This document shows positions 1 through 7,957 of a DNA stretch of 43,626 nt, one piece after another. The notes under the pieces were generated by a model, which was not told the origin of the DNA, did not search any database, and worked only from the letters and a program-made list of their open reading frames with translations. The position numbers and the translations under genes were made by a program. The stretch lies in contig CAMFHE010000041.1 in NCBI GenBank assembly GCA_945952045.1, positions 1 to 43,626 on the forward strand. Reading direction: 5' to 3'. Numbering within the stretch: the first letter of the stretch is position 1; every line of letters begins with the position of its first letter. This DNA is from an uncultured Rhizobium sp. (lineage in GTDB: Bacteria > Pseudomonadota > Alphaproteobacteria > Rhizobiales > Rhizobiaceae).

Positions 1-628
1 CGCGCCAATAGGCGCCGGCCACCTTCATCAGCTTGAAGGCGGTGCCGATCTGGCCGGTGGAAGCCATGTGCGGGCCGCGACACAGGTCGAACCAATCGCC
101 CTGATGATAGATCTTGACGTCCTGATCCTCAGGGATCGCATCCACCAGCTCGACCTTGTAGGTCTCGCCCTTGGCGGCAAAGACTTCCTTGGCCTTGTTG
201 CGCGACCAGACCTGGCGCGTAAACGGCGCATTGCGCCCGATGATTTCCTTCATCTTCTTTTCGATCTTGGGCAGATCGTCGGGCGTGAAAGGCTCGTTCT
301 TGGCGAAATCGTAATAGAAGCCGTTTTCGATCACCGGGCCGATGGTGACCTGCGTACCGGGCCACAGCTCCTGCACGGCCTCGGCCATGACGTGGGCGGC
401 ATCGTGACGGATCAGCTCCAGCGCACGCGGATCGGTGCGCGTGACGATTTCGATCCGGCCTTCGGTGACCGGCTCCGAAAGATCGCGCACTTCGCCGTCG
501 ATGGCGATGGCGATGGCCTTCTTGGCCAGCGACTTGGAAATGGATTCGGCGACATCGCGACCGGTGGCGCCTGCTTCGTAAGCGCGCACATTGCCATCGG
601 GGAATGTCAGGGAAACGGGTTGGGACAT
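1..628 (-). CDS. thrS: Threonine-tRNA ligase, N-terminal part (cut by window edge)
   Basis: Charges tRNA-Thr with threonine in the cytoplasm. About 209 N-terminal residues are present; the rest lies left of the window. Visible are a TGS domain (residues 1 to about 62) and the start of the editing domain, with the H75-x3-H79 motif (HDAAH) and a later DLCRGPH motif holding the editing Cys and His. The family is about 650-670 residues long. The ATG at 626-628 follows AGGAGA with good spacing, so the start is well supported. About 270 bases without a gene separate it from tRNA-Glu and should hold its promoter. No T-box or other leader RNA is recognisable. Confidence 0.96.
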   Translation of the reverse strand, partial: MSQPVSLTFPDGNVRAYEAGATGRDVAESISKSLAKKAIAIAIDGEVRDLSEPVTEGRIEIVTRTDPRALELIRHDAAHVMAEAVQELWPGTQVTIGPVIENGFYYDFAKNEPFTPDDLPKIEKKMKEIIGRNAPFTRQVWSRNKAKEVFAAKGETYKVELVDAIPEDQDVKIYHQGDWFDLCRGPHMASTGQIGTAFKLMKVAGAYWR

Positions 629-900
629 CAAATTCTCCTGTCGTCCAGTCCCGCCAACGAATGCGGGTGGTGTCATGTCGCTCGGATCACCCGAGCGTGA
701 ACGGGCCGGATATAAAGCGGAAATGCGCCGATTGGAAGGGTTTTCGTGGTTTTCGCGCCTGCATCGGCGGTTTGGGCGAGGCCATCAGAGCGTCTTTTTC
801 CCCAGCCAAGAGGCCGTTTCTGAAAATTTTCGCACAAGAATCCGATTTTCCGCTTGCGGGCTCGAGATTCGCCGATTATGAGGGCGCCTACCAACGACAC

Positions 901-975
901 GCGCCCTTCGTCTATCGGTTAGGACGTCAGATTTTCATTCTGAAAAGAGGGGTTCGACTCCCCTAGGGCGTGCCA
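901..975 (+). tRNA. tRNA-Glu (anticodon UUC)
   Basis: The cloverleaf folds completely. The acceptor stem pairs GCGCCCT with AGGGCGT through a terminal G-U pair, and the anticodon stem TCAGA/TCTGA carries the loop TTTTCAT with anticodon TTC. The T arm contains GGTTCGACTCC. CCA is encoded in the genome at 973-975. No integrase gene or attachment-site duplication is seen beside it. Confidence 0.95.
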
Positions 976-1027
976 CTTTCCTTCATAAAACAAAGATTTA
1001 GCTCAAGCTTTCATGTGGCGCTTGGCC

Positions 1028-1414
1028 TCATGCCGCTCGCCGTGACCAGTGACGCCACGGCGCCCACCAGCGCATTGTCGGCTCGAGCGCCTCGGGAACG
1101 GGATCGAAGCCGCTGCTGCCACCCGGCCCGCAGCGGGCGACGCGAAACAGCGTCATCCAGCCGCCCGACCAGAAGCCATGCCGGGCAATCGCCTCGTAGC
1201 CGAATTCGGAACAGGTCGGCAGGTGCCGGCAGGAATTGCCGATCAGGCTCGACAGGGTAATCTGGTAAAGCCGTATGAAAGCCATACCGGCGAGCCGCCC
1301 CGGCGTCTTGCGGAACGGGCCGGAATAGTTGCGCGAAGGCATTTTGGGCTTCGCGACCGGGCTTGCCGCCGCGCCGCCCTCATCCTCATCCTGCATCAGG
1401 CAAAACTGGCACAT
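1028..1414 (-). CDS. yidD: YidD-family membrane protein insertion factor
   Basis: Small protein of 128 residues thought to help the YidC insertase place proteins in the inner membrane. The family signature is clear: RLYQITLSSLIG, then the cysteine-containing block SCRHLPTCSEFGYEAI, then RVARCGPGG. The N terminus has an extra CxxC (MCQFC) typical of rhizobial copies rather than of E. coli. GAGG precedes the ATG at 1414. The frame begins three bases after the stop of the IscU-like gene, so the two are probably translated from one message. In many bacteria yidD sits in the rnpA-yidC locus, but in rhizobia it is often placed beside a scaffold gene as here. Confidence 0.92.
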   Translation of the reverse strand: MCQFCLMQDEDEGGAAASPVAKPKMPSRNYSGPFRKTPGRLAGMAFIRLYQITLSSLIGNSCRHLPTCSEFGYEAIARHGFWSGGWMTLFRVARCGPGGSSGFDPVPEALEPTMRWWAPWRHWSRRAA

Positions 1415-1417
1415 GCT

Positions 1418-1864
1418 TCAGGCCTCGACTGCTTCGCCGCGTTTCGCCTCGATCTGGCCGATGGCATCGACCACGGCGTCGAAGGTCAGCATGGTGGAGG
1501 CGTGGCGGGCCTTGTAGTCGCGCACCGGCCTCAGGCACCGCATGTCCTCAAAGCGCCCGTCCGGCCCCTCCCCGCCCTCTTTCAGCATCGCGAGCATATC
1601 CGCCCGCGCCTGCCGCACTTCGCCGGATGTCGCGCCGATGACGTGGCGCGCCATGATCGAGGACGAGGCCTGGCCGAGGGCGCAAGCCTTCACCTCATGC
1701 GAAAAATCCGCCACCCGGTCACCGTCCATCCTCAGATAGACCTTTACCTTCGAGCCGCAAAGCTTGGAGTGCGCCTGCGCGCTGGCGTCGGCATCGGCGA
1801 GTACGCCGGTCAGGGGAATGTTGCCGGCGAATTCGAGAATTCGGGAATTATAGATATCGTCCAT
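1418..1864 (-). CDS. IscU/NifU-like iron-sulfur cluster scaffold protein
   Basis: Predicted scaffold on which Fe-S clusters are assembled before transfer to apoproteins. With the start chosen here it has 148 residues and the three conserved cysteines of the IscU/SufU family: C36 (SKLCGSK), C61 (VKACALGQ) and C110 (DMRCLRP). The opening MDDIYNSRILEFAG is what I expect for the rhizobial family. An in-frame ATG at 1876 and an open frame up to 1933 are alternatives, but 1933 lies almost on top of the candidate promoter at 1954-1959. It is first in a two-gene unit with yidD and divergent from folE. No isc or suf genes are adjacent. Confidence 0.88.
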   Translation of the reverse strand: MDDIYNSRILEFAGNIPLTGVLADADASAQAHSKLCGSKVKVYLRMDGDRVADFSHEVKACALGQASSSIMARHVIGATSGEVRQARADMLAMLKEGGEGPDGRFEDMRCLRPVRDYKARHASTMLTFDAVVDAIGQIEAKRGEAVEA

Positions 1865-1953
1865 GGGCTTAGTCATCTCGGCGTAAAGCCGCTCGTCTGC
1901 AAAAGAAAAACACAGCGTGTCGCAATCGGGCACTTTGCGACGGTGCTTCGGAT

Positions 1954-1959
1954 ATTATA
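1954..1959 (-). promoter_or_regulatory. Possible -10 box for the scaffold-yidD unit
   Basis: The minus strand reads a perfect TATAAT here, about 90 bases before the chosen start of the scaffold gene. The hexamer 17 bases upstream (TATGAC) is a poor -35 match, so this is only a candidate. It favours one of the shorter start codons for that gene. Confidence 0.35.
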
Positions 1960-1996
1960 TGGTATGTTGTATCAAGGTCATAGAAAAGCAATGGCC

Positions 1997-2026
1997 TTGA
2001 CCTTTCGCGAACGGACCACACATAAG
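1997..2026 (+). promoter_or_regulatory. Candidate promoter of folE
   Basis: TTGACC and CATAAG are separated by 18 bases, about 120 bases before the folE start. The -35 matches the alphaproteobacterial CTTGAC type well (CTTGACC) and the -10 is moderate. The sugE promoter proposed at 26936-26964 uses the same -10 hexamer. Confidence 0.4.
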
Positions 2027-2144
2027 AGGGCCGTGTTGGCCTTGGCCAAGCGGCGATCGGTATGGGGCGGCTTTTCTCCCAGCGAGCGGCCGAACTGCAA
2101 GTGATGTCACGGTCCCCGTTGCGGGATCAGGAGGCTGCATTAGT

Positions 2145-2759
2145 ATGGATGCCATTGTAAAGAATTTCCCGCGTACCGGTCAGGAGTCCAGCCGCCCGTC
2201 GCAACAGGAAGCAGAAGACGCCGTTCGCGTTCTTCTGCGCTGGGCCGGCGATGACCCGAGCCGCGAGGGCCTTCTCGATACCCCGAAGCGCGTTGCCAAG
2301 GCATATCAGGAATTGTTTGCCGGTTACGAGCAGTCGCCGGAGGATGTTCTCGGCCGCACCTTCGAAGAGGTGGCCGGCTATGACGACATGGTTCTGGTGC
2401 GCGATATCCCGTTCTTTTCCCATTGCGAACACCATATGGTGCCGATCATCGGCAAGGCGCATGTTGCTTATATTCCGGATGGCCGCGTTCTCGGCCTGTC
2501 CAAGATCGCTCGCGTCGTCGAGATTTTCGGTCGCCGCCTGCAGACGCAGGAAACCATGACGGCACAGATCGCCGAGGCCATCGATTCGAGCCTTGGCCCG
2601 CGCGGCGTCGCCGTAATGATCGAGGCCGAACATATGTGCATGGCCATGCGCGGCATCCAGAAACAGGGTTCTACGACGCTGACCACCACTTTCACCGGCG
2701 CCTTCAAGACCGAACCCACCGAGCAGGTGCGTTTCATGACCATGATCCGGAGCCGCTAA
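2145..2759 (+). CDS. folE: GTP cyclohydrolase I
   Basis: Converts GTP to 7,8-dihydroneopterin triphosphate, the first step of folate synthesis and also used for queuosine precursors. The 204-residue protein is of normal type-IA length. The zinc ligands are visible as C94 and H97 (SHCEHH, 92-97) and C165 (EHMCMAM), and the GTP-binding segment IQKQGS is intact. AGGAGG lies 10 bases before the ATG. hisI follows after 37 bases and is probably co-transcribed. No other folate-pathway gene is adjacent. Confidence 0.97.
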   Translation: MDAIVKNFPRTGQESSRPSQQEAEDAVRVLLRWAGDDPSREGLLDTPKRVAKAYQELFAGYEQSPEDVLGRTFEEVAGYDDMVLVRDIPFFSHCEHHMVPIIGKAHVAYIPDGRVLGLSKIARVVEIFGRRLQTQETMTAQIAEAIDSSLGPRGVAVMIEAEHMCMAMRGIQKQGSTTLTTTFTGAFKTEPTEQVRFMTMIRSR

Positions 2760-2796
2760 AACTGGCGCTCCCAGTACCCGAGTATCGATTGCCACC

Positions 2797-3261
2797 ATGA
2801 CCATCGCTTTTTCGCCCCCGGCCACCGACAAAGCCGTTCTCGAAGGTGCCGGCGCCTTCACGCCGAAATTCGACGACAAGGGTCTGGTGACGACGGTCGT
2901 GACCGATGCGCGCGACGGCGAACTGTTGATGGTCGCCTTCATGAATGCCGAGGCCCTGACGCTGACGCTGGAAACAGGCATTGCCCATTATTACAGCCGC
3001 TCGCGCAACAAAATCTGGAAAAAGGGCGAAACCTCCGGCAACCTGCAGACCGTTCAGGAAATGCGGGTCGATTGCGATCAGGACGCCATCTGGCTGAAGG
3101 TTTCGGTCGCCGGCCATGACGCGACCTGCCACACTGGCCGCCGCTCCTGCTTCTATCGAACTGCAAGCCTGTCGAACGGAAATGCGGTTCTCAGCGTTAA
3201 CGATGAGCATCGCCACTTCGATCCTCTGGACGTCTACGCTAACGATTCGAACAAGAAATAG
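2797..3261 (+). CDS. hisI: Phosphoribosyl-AMP cyclohydrolase
   Basis: Third step of histidine synthesis: opens the purine ring of phosphoribosyl-AMP to give ProFAR. The 154-residue protein has only the cyclohydrolase domain, as usual in alphaproteobacteria; the HisE pyrophosphohydrolase found fused to it in enterics is absent. The metal-binding motif DCDQD (92-96, with D92, D94, D96) and the cysteines C93, C111 and C118 (HTGRRSCFYR) are present. It lies 37 bases after folE and about 105 bases before the patatin gene. Confidence 0.96.
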   Translation: MTIAFSPPATDKAVLEGAGAFTPKFDDKGLVTTVVTDARDGELLMVAFMNAEALTLTLETGIAHYYSRSRNKIWKKGETSGNLQTVQEMRVDCDQDAIWLKVSVAGHDATCHTGRRSCFYRTASLSNGNAVLSVNDEHRHFDPLDVYANDSNKK

Positions 3262-3366
3262 ACAAGCTGCTTTAATTCTGTTCAACGCGCGCAGCGATAA
3301 CGAAATTGAAAGACGGCGGGGCGTCTAATATCGGCGTGGAATGTTCGGCGAAAAGGACGGCTAGCA

Positions 3367-4323
3367 ATGCTGAACTGGGCCTTAAATCGGAATGCGCAAC
3401 CTGGAACGACGATCGATTCCGGCACACCTCCGGTTCATGACATTCCCGCGCCGCAGCCAAAAAAGACGCGTATTGCGCTGGCGCTTGGCGGCGGCGCCGC
3501 GCGGGGATGGGCGCATATCGGCGTTCTGCGAGCCCTCGACGAGGCCGGCATCGAAGTCGGCATGATCGCGGGCACTTCCATTGGCGCTCTGGTCGGCGGC
3601 TGCTACCTTGCCGGCAAGCTCGATGAGCTCGAAACCTTTGCCCGTTCGTTGACCATGCGCCGCATTGCCGGCCTGCTCGATCTCACCATCGGTGGCGGCG
3701 GCCTGTTCGGCGGCATGCGGCTGACCAAGCGGATGCAGGAGCATCTCGAAGGTCTGGCCATCGAGGACCTCGACCGGCCCTTCGTCTCGGTTGCGACCGA
3801 GGTCAATAGCGGCCATGAGGTCTGGCTGACCAGCGGATCGCTGATCACCGCCATCCGCGCGTCCTACGCCCTGCCCGGTATTTTCGAACCGATCCGCTGC
3901 AACAACCGCACCCTGATCGACGGCGCGCTGGTCAACCCCGTTCCCGTTTCCGTCTGTCGCGCGCATGAGCAACCGCTCGTCGTCGCAGTCAACCTGAACT
4001 ATGATCTCTATGGCCGCGCGGCCGTGGTCAAGCACAGCGCCAGCCTTCAGCCAAAGGCGGAAACCCAGCGCGCGCCTGACAGCATCAAGGAAGCCCATCT
4101 TGGCCTGACGGCCGTCATGGTGCAGGCGTTCAACATTATTCAGGATCGTATCTCGCGCGCGCGCCTTGCTGGCGATCCGCCGGATCTGGCGCTGCTTCCG
4201 CGCCTTGGCGATATCGGCCTTTCGGAATTCCATCGCGCCGGAGAAGCGATCGAGCGTGGGTATGAAGAAGCCCGCGCCAGGCTCAGCGAATTGAAGCGGA
4301 TGCAGGAAACATTCGTTCGCTGA
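3367..4323 (+). CDS. Patatin-like phospholipase (RssA/NTE type)
   Basis: Predicted serine lipid acyl hydrolase of 318 residues. The oxyanion loop GGGAARG (41-47), the nucleophile elbow GTSIG with S71, and the DGA motif with catalytic D185 are all intact, so it should be active. There is no clear signal peptide; the first 35 residues look disordered. This compact single-domain form resembles E. coli RssA rather than outer-membrane PlpD proteins. It lies in the same direction as hisI and may share its transcript. The substrate is unknown. Confidence 0.9.
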   Translation: MLNWALNRNAQPGTTIDSGTPPVHDIPAPQPKKTRIALALGGGAARGWAHIGVLRALDEAGIEVGMIAGTSIGALVGGCYLAGKLDELETFARSLTMRRIAGLLDLTIGGGGLFGGMRLTKRMQEHLEGLAIEDLDRPFVSVATEVNSGHEVWLTSGSLITAIRASYALPGIFEPIRCNNRTLIDGALVNPVPVSVCRAHEQPLVVAVNLNYDLYGRAAVVKHSASLQPKAETQRAPDSIKEAHLGLTAVMVQAFNIIQDRISRARLAGDPPDLALLPRLGDIGLSEFHRAGEAIERGYEEARARLSELKRMQETFVR

Positions 4324-4332
4324 CGCTAATTA

Positions 4333-4359
4333 TCCGGCGGCGGTCAGTCCACCGCCGGA
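4333..4359. terminator. Shared hairpin between convergent patatin and CBS genes
   Basis: An inverted repeat TCCGGCGG/CCGCCGGA lies in the 46-base gap between the two convergent stop codons. There is no good T-run on either side, so it may be a weak or protein-assisted terminator serving both directions. Confidence 0.4.
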
Positions 4360-4369
4360 ACGTAAGAAA

Positions 4370-4804
4370 TCAGCTTGCGATATAAGCCTTGATGTCGGCG
4401 GCTTCCCGCTCGACTTCGCTCATGCGCGACTTGACGACGTCACCGATCGAGACGATGCCGCCGAGCTTGCCGCCGTGTTCCACCGGAAGGTGACGAAAGC
4501 GGCCGGCGGTCATCACCTCCATCAACTCGTTGACCCGGGTGTCTTCGGAGCAGCGCTTGACGGACGAGGTCATGATCGACGACACCGGCTGGGTCAGACA
4601 GCCGGCGCCCGATTGCGCCACCGCGCGCACGAGATCGCGCTCGGTGAAGATGCCGACGATAGCTCCGTCGACGCCGGTCACGACAATGGCGCCGATCCTG
4701 TGTTCATTGAGCGTTGTCGCGGCTTCGCCGATGCTTGCCTGCGGGGCAAGCGTCACGACCTCGCGACCTTTTCGGTCCAGGATGGCTTTGACAGTTTCCG
4801 ACAT
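4370..4804 (-). CDS. CBS-domain pair protein
   Basis: Stand-alone protein of 144 residues made of two CBS motifs (about 8-60 and 75-130) and nothing else. Such modules bind adenosyl nucleotides and act as sensors. Motifs seen are GAIVVTG, GIFTERDLVRA, and RHLPVEHGGKLGGIVSIGD. The start at 4804 is preceded by AAGGAGGAG at ideal spacing; an open frame reaching 4903 is therefore rejected as the start. The rhomboid gene lies 227 bases upstream on the same strand. No partner enzyme can be named from context. Confidence 0.88.
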   Translation of the reverse strand: MSETVKAILDRKGREVVTLAPQASIGEAATTLNEHRIGAIVVTGVDGAIVGIFTERDLVRAVAQSGAGCLTQPVSSIMTSSVKRCSEDTRVNELMEVMTAGRFRHLPVEHGGKLGGIVSIGDVVKSRMSEVEREAADIKAYIAS

Positions 4805-5031
4805 GAACTCCTCCTTGTTCAGGGTCTCCAGGCGGGAAACAGGCTTGTCAGTGCCCCCACCGGAGCGCGATCCCGCCACAAGGGAATGGTGCCTGTCCTG
4901 CATCGTGAATGCAAGACGGAAGCAAGCGAATCCTGCGACCGCAATCGATTTAAGACGAAAAATTATACAGAAGAATCAAACTGCTATAGCGTCGTATCCG
5001 CGCGCCGCGTCGCAGGTGCTACCGTAAAGGA

Positions 5032-5769
5032 TCAAAAACCCGCCCGAGGACGGCGCAGCGGATCGAACAGCGGAAACAGAAAGAAACCGAAAATGAATCC
5101 GCCGATATGCGCCTCCCACGCAACCGCGCCGATATCGCCCAGAAGCGGGATGCCGAGCGCAAAAATCAGATTGCCGACGAACCACATCAATATGAAGACG
5201 CGCACGGTATTGCTGCGCAGCGCCTGCGCCACGGAGAGCCTGGGAAGCAGATGCACGGGCATACCGATCCGGCGATCTTCCGGCGGAAAGGCAAAGCGGC
5301 AGGCCGAACCCATCAACGCCGAGATTACCCCGGAGGCACCGATCAGAAGAGAGGCCTCGCCCCAATGCAACGCCAGAAACAGGAGCGCCGAGGCAATCGA
5401 GGAGATCAGCCAATAGATAAGAAATCGCAGCGTTCCGATGCGACGCACGACCGGCGCGCCGAAAGCGGCCAGCCACAGGCAATTGAATCCGAGATGCTCG
5501 ATGCCGCCATGCAGCAGCGAATAGGTGACCGGGCTGGTGAACCATTCCAGCCCCTGTTCCGACAACGGATAGATGTACCGCGCCGGCACGAAGGCACCGA
5601 ACAGATACACTTTTTCCCGCAGGTCGTCGTCGAGCACATTGGCCTGGATCACATAAATGGCGATCAGCAGCACGATGGAGGCAGTGAGAATTCCCGGCAG
5701 ATTGAAGACCGGCTGCCGCCCCTGCCCACCATGTCGACACTCCGGGGCCGGGTCTGCGGTATCGTTCAT
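5032..5769 (-). CDS. Rhomboid family intramembrane serine protease
   Basis: Polytopic membrane protease of 245 residues. The catalytic serine is S146 in GASG (144-147) and the histidine is H221 in HIGG. The oxyanion pair corresponding to GlpG H150/N154 is H92 and N96 (EHLGFN). About six membrane segments can be seen, and there is no cytoplasmic GlpG-type domain. The start at 5769 has GAGGA eight bases upstream; the open frame runs on to 5901 but would then cover the hairpin terminator at 5820-5852, which argues against the longer form. The substrate is unknown. Confidence 0.9.
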   Translation of the reverse strand: MNDTADPAPECRHGGQGRQPVFNLPGILTASIVLLIAIYVIQANVLDDDLREKVYLFGAFVPARYIYPLSEQGLEWFTSPVTYSLLHGGIEHLGFNCLWLAAFGAPVVRRIGTLRFLIYWLISSIASALLFLALHWGEASLLIGASGVISALMGSACRFAFPPEDRRIGMPVHLLPRLSVAQALRSNTVRVFILMWFVGNLIFALGIPLLGDIGAVAWEAHIGGFIFGFFLFPLFDPLRRPRAGF

Positions 5770-5814
5770 TAATACGGTCCTCATCGATGCTGACCGTCTC
5801 GTCTTATAGAAGAA

Positions 5815-5925
5815 GCAGGAAAAAAAGAAGCCGTCGGGGTCGATCCGACGGCCTTGCGCGAATGGAGGTCTGCCGCGCCTTGCAATTCTCATGCTGAACA
5901 AGCATCGCCAAAGCGATGATTAAAC
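5815..5925 (-). ncRNA. Candidate small RNA or attenuator upstream of the rhomboid gene
   Basis: Minus-strand reading gives a hairpin CATCGC-TTTG-GCGATG (5903-5918), then a stretch expected to be single-stranded that contains GACCTCC (complementary to a Shine-Dalgarno sequence), then the intrinsic terminator at 5820-5852. Hairpin, exposed anti-SD stretch and terminator is the plan of many alphaproteobacterial trans-acting sRNAs. The 5' end is not determined and no convincing promoter was found, so the right boundary is a guess. The alternative is a premature terminator controlling the rhomboid gene 50 bases downstream. Confidence 0.4.
5820..5852 (-). terminator. Strong intrinsic terminator in the rhomboid leader
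   Basis: On the minus strand an 8-bp GC-rich stem (GCCGTCGG/CCGACGGC, loop 5838-5844) is followed by TTCTTTTTTT. No protein gene on this strand lies just upstream; the next gene to the right, at 6064, is on the plus strand. It therefore ends a small RNA or an attenuated leader. Confidence 0.72.
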
Positions 5926-6063
5926 CTCGCATGAAACACCATTCGGGGCAATGGCAACCGACGGTTAACCTTAACGTCCCGGCCGTGGCACGCTATTCGC
6001 TACGGTTACCGGAAAGGGCAAAATCGGCTTCCGCCTGCCCCGAACCGGAACATGTGAATTGCC

Positions 6064-6693
6064 ATGCGTACGAAGACGAGTATCGACATCCACACCTATT
6101 GGAACCGCCTGCGCGGTCTCGACGCAGGCCCTCTGCGCAGTGACATCCAGCCGGGGGATGTCAGGCATATCCTGCCGGATTTGTTCATTCTCGAGCGAAA
6201 CAGCGCTGGAAATCCCGTTTTTCGGCTGGCCGGAACCCGGGTCTGCACCTATTTCGGTCGCGAATTGCGGACGTGGGATTTTTCCACCCTATGGATGCGT
6301 GACGATATCGACAACGCCCGGCACATCGCCTCAACCGCAATGCTGGATCGCAAGCCCGTTCAACTCATCGCGAACGGTCTCAACTGTTATCACGATGACG
6401 TGAAGCTGGAAATTCTGCTGCTTCCCATCCGCTCAAGCGGGCAATGTTTCGATCGCCTGCTCGGATCGATGTCCTTGATCATGCCGCGCCGCTGGTCCTC
6501 GAACTATACGTTGATGGGGTTGGAAATCGAGCATTGCAGCGTGATCGGCGCGCGCGACGCCGCGCCGTCGGCGTCTTTCCCTTCGCGACAAAACATCACG
6601 CCGGCGCGCTACGGCGCTATCGAAAAGCAGGTGCATGACCTGATTCAAAACATGCGTCGTCTGGCGCTGCGTCATCGCGATCCATCTGTCTAG
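6064..6693 (+). CDS. PAS_5 family protein
   Basis: Protein of 209 residues matching the alphaproteobacterial PAS_5 family (PF07310), which is a single PAS-like fold with no attached output domain. Recognisable segments are YWNRLRG near the start, DIQPGDVRHILPDLFIL (27-43) and FRLAGTRVCTYFGREL (53-68). Function is not established; some family members affect cell envelope or polysaccharide phenotypes, but I cannot assign that here. It has no signal peptide or membrane segment. The ATG lacks a strong ribosome site. The double-PilZ gene follows after 126 bases in the same direction. Confidence 0.75.
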   Translation: MRTKTSIDIHTYWNRLRGLDAGPLRSDIQPGDVRHILPDLFILERNSAGNPVFRLAGTRVCTYFGRELRTWDFSTLWMRDDIDNARHIASTAMLDRKPVQLIANGLNCYHDDVKLEILLLPIRSSGQCFDRLLGSMSLIMPRRWSSNYTLMGLEIEHCSVIGARDAAPSASFPSRQNITPARYGAIEKQVHDLIQNMRRLALRHRDPSV

Positions 6694-6819
6694 AGCGAGC
6701 AACGGCAAGCGTCCGGAACCGATGCATCCCTAAAAAGCCTGATGTCACCTGAACCCAATTTTAAGAGCTGTGGCCTAGGGTGACCCCAGCAGAAAAATCA
6801 GCCCGGTAACGGTGACGGC

Positions 6820-7428
6820 ATGTATTCATTCCAACGCGTAGAAAGCCCGCGCACGCAACGCCAGGAGCAAAGCGCCTTCCAGAGCGTGTCGGTGAACGTG
6901 CATGGCCGTCTGATGATGGCCAATTACGAGGAATATGATTGCATCGCCGCCGACATGTCGCCCGGCGACGTCAAGCTTTCCTGCTTCGGCCGTCCGCGGC
7001 CCGGCGAGAGGATCATCGCTTATCTCGAACATGTCGGCCGTATCGAAGGCACCGTCCTGCGCCTGACCGAAGACGGTTTCGTGATGTCGATCAACGCGAC
7101 CGAGCGCAAGCGTGAAAAGTTGGCGGCGCAATTGATCTGGCTTGCCAACAAGCACGAACTCGGCCTGCCGGAAGATCGTCGCCATGATCGCCTGATGCCG
7201 AGCAACACCGTTTCGCAACTCATGCTCGAAGACGGGGCGATCCTGTCTTGCCGCATCATGGACCTGTCCTTGTCCGGCGCCGCTCTCGATGTCGATGCGC
7301 GCCCCCAACTCGGATCGGCCGTTCGCCTCGGCAGCATCCAGGGACGTATCGTGCGCCACTTCATGGAAGGCGTCGCGATCGAATTCAATCGCGTCCAGAC
7401 GCGTGAAAGCCTGCGCGAATTCCTTTAG
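6820..7428 (+). CDS. Double PilZ-domain protein, predicted c-di-GMP receptor
   Basis: Cytoplasmic protein of 202 residues with two PilZ-like halves (about 20-105 and 118-200). The C-terminal half has the complete c-di-GMP signature, RxxxR (RRHDR) followed by DLSLSG. The N-terminal half keeps the fold pattern (DMSPGDVKLSC) but its RxxxR is not intact, so it probably does not bind the nucleotide. No enzymatic domain is attached; it is likely an adaptor for motility, polysaccharide or cell-cycle control. A strong terminator follows 28 bases after the stop. Confidence 0.85.
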   Translation: MYSFQRVESPRTQRQEQSAFQSVSVNVHGRLMMANYEEYDCIAADMSPGDVKLSCFGRPRPGERIIAYLEHVGRIEGTVLRLTEDGFVMSINATERKREKLAAQLIWLANKHELGLPEDRRHDRLMPSNTVSQLMLEDGAILSCRIMDLSLSGAALDVDARPQLGSAVRLGSIQGRIVRHFMEGVAIEFNRVQTRESLREFL

Positions 7429-7455
7429 ACATCATCCCAGGATTTCCTTGGTAGG

Positions 7456-7489
7456 ACGGGCTCGTGGTCATCCACGGGCCCGTTTTTTT
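7456..7489 (+). terminator. Intrinsic terminator after the PilZ gene
   Basis: A 12-bp stem, ACGGGCTCGTGG with CCACGGGCCCGT (one G-T pair) and loop TCAT, runs straight into a run of seven T. This is a textbook rho-independent terminator. Confidence 0.88.
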
Positions 7490-7957
7490 CTGCGGCTTGC
7501 ACGCCCAAATGTGCCGTTCCAGAACAAAAACCGATTTTTCGCTTCCGTCCTGCGCCGCGATGATGATTTTTTTCAAAAAAAATTTTGTCGTCATACGGTG
7601 AAAATTAGCTCCGATTCCCGCTTCGAAACACATGAGCTCTGGCGGTCGGCCGCATAGAGGCGATCAGTATTTTCGCGCCCGAACCCTGGATCATTTCGAA
7701 ACACGACTGCGAGTGAACGGCCGGTAACCTTCTTTTCCCTTATGAGACAGCACGTTGACGCTGAAAACGGCGCGGGTTCTCCATCGGATTTAACGAAAAT
7801 TTGCGCTAATTTCTCTGAAAGATTAAAGCGCATTCGATGCGTATTCGAATCGGATTTTCATCGTCTTTTATTAGACTAAGCCATTATTTTTACTAGGGAA
7901 TTTTGCGTGACATAAAATCGGCCATGCCATTGTCGCCTCACAACGGGGAGACAAGAA
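7490..7957. other. Long intergenic stretch with no recognisable gene
   Basis: No frame here has coding character and no RNA gene was recognised. Around 7565-7592 there is an A/T-tract patch (a T7 run, then an A8 run, then TTTT) likely to be bent DNA. The distal part should carry the promoter of the BTLCP gene; GGGGAG precedes that start. Confidence 0.5.

Noticed and set aside
901..975. tRNA-Glu as integration site of a mobile element
   Set aside because: No integrase, no duplicated tRNA 3' end and no atypical region adjoin it.
7561..7592. T-run then A-run as an intrinsic terminator
   Set aside because: Only A/T tracts are involved, with no GC-rich stem; more likely bent DNA.
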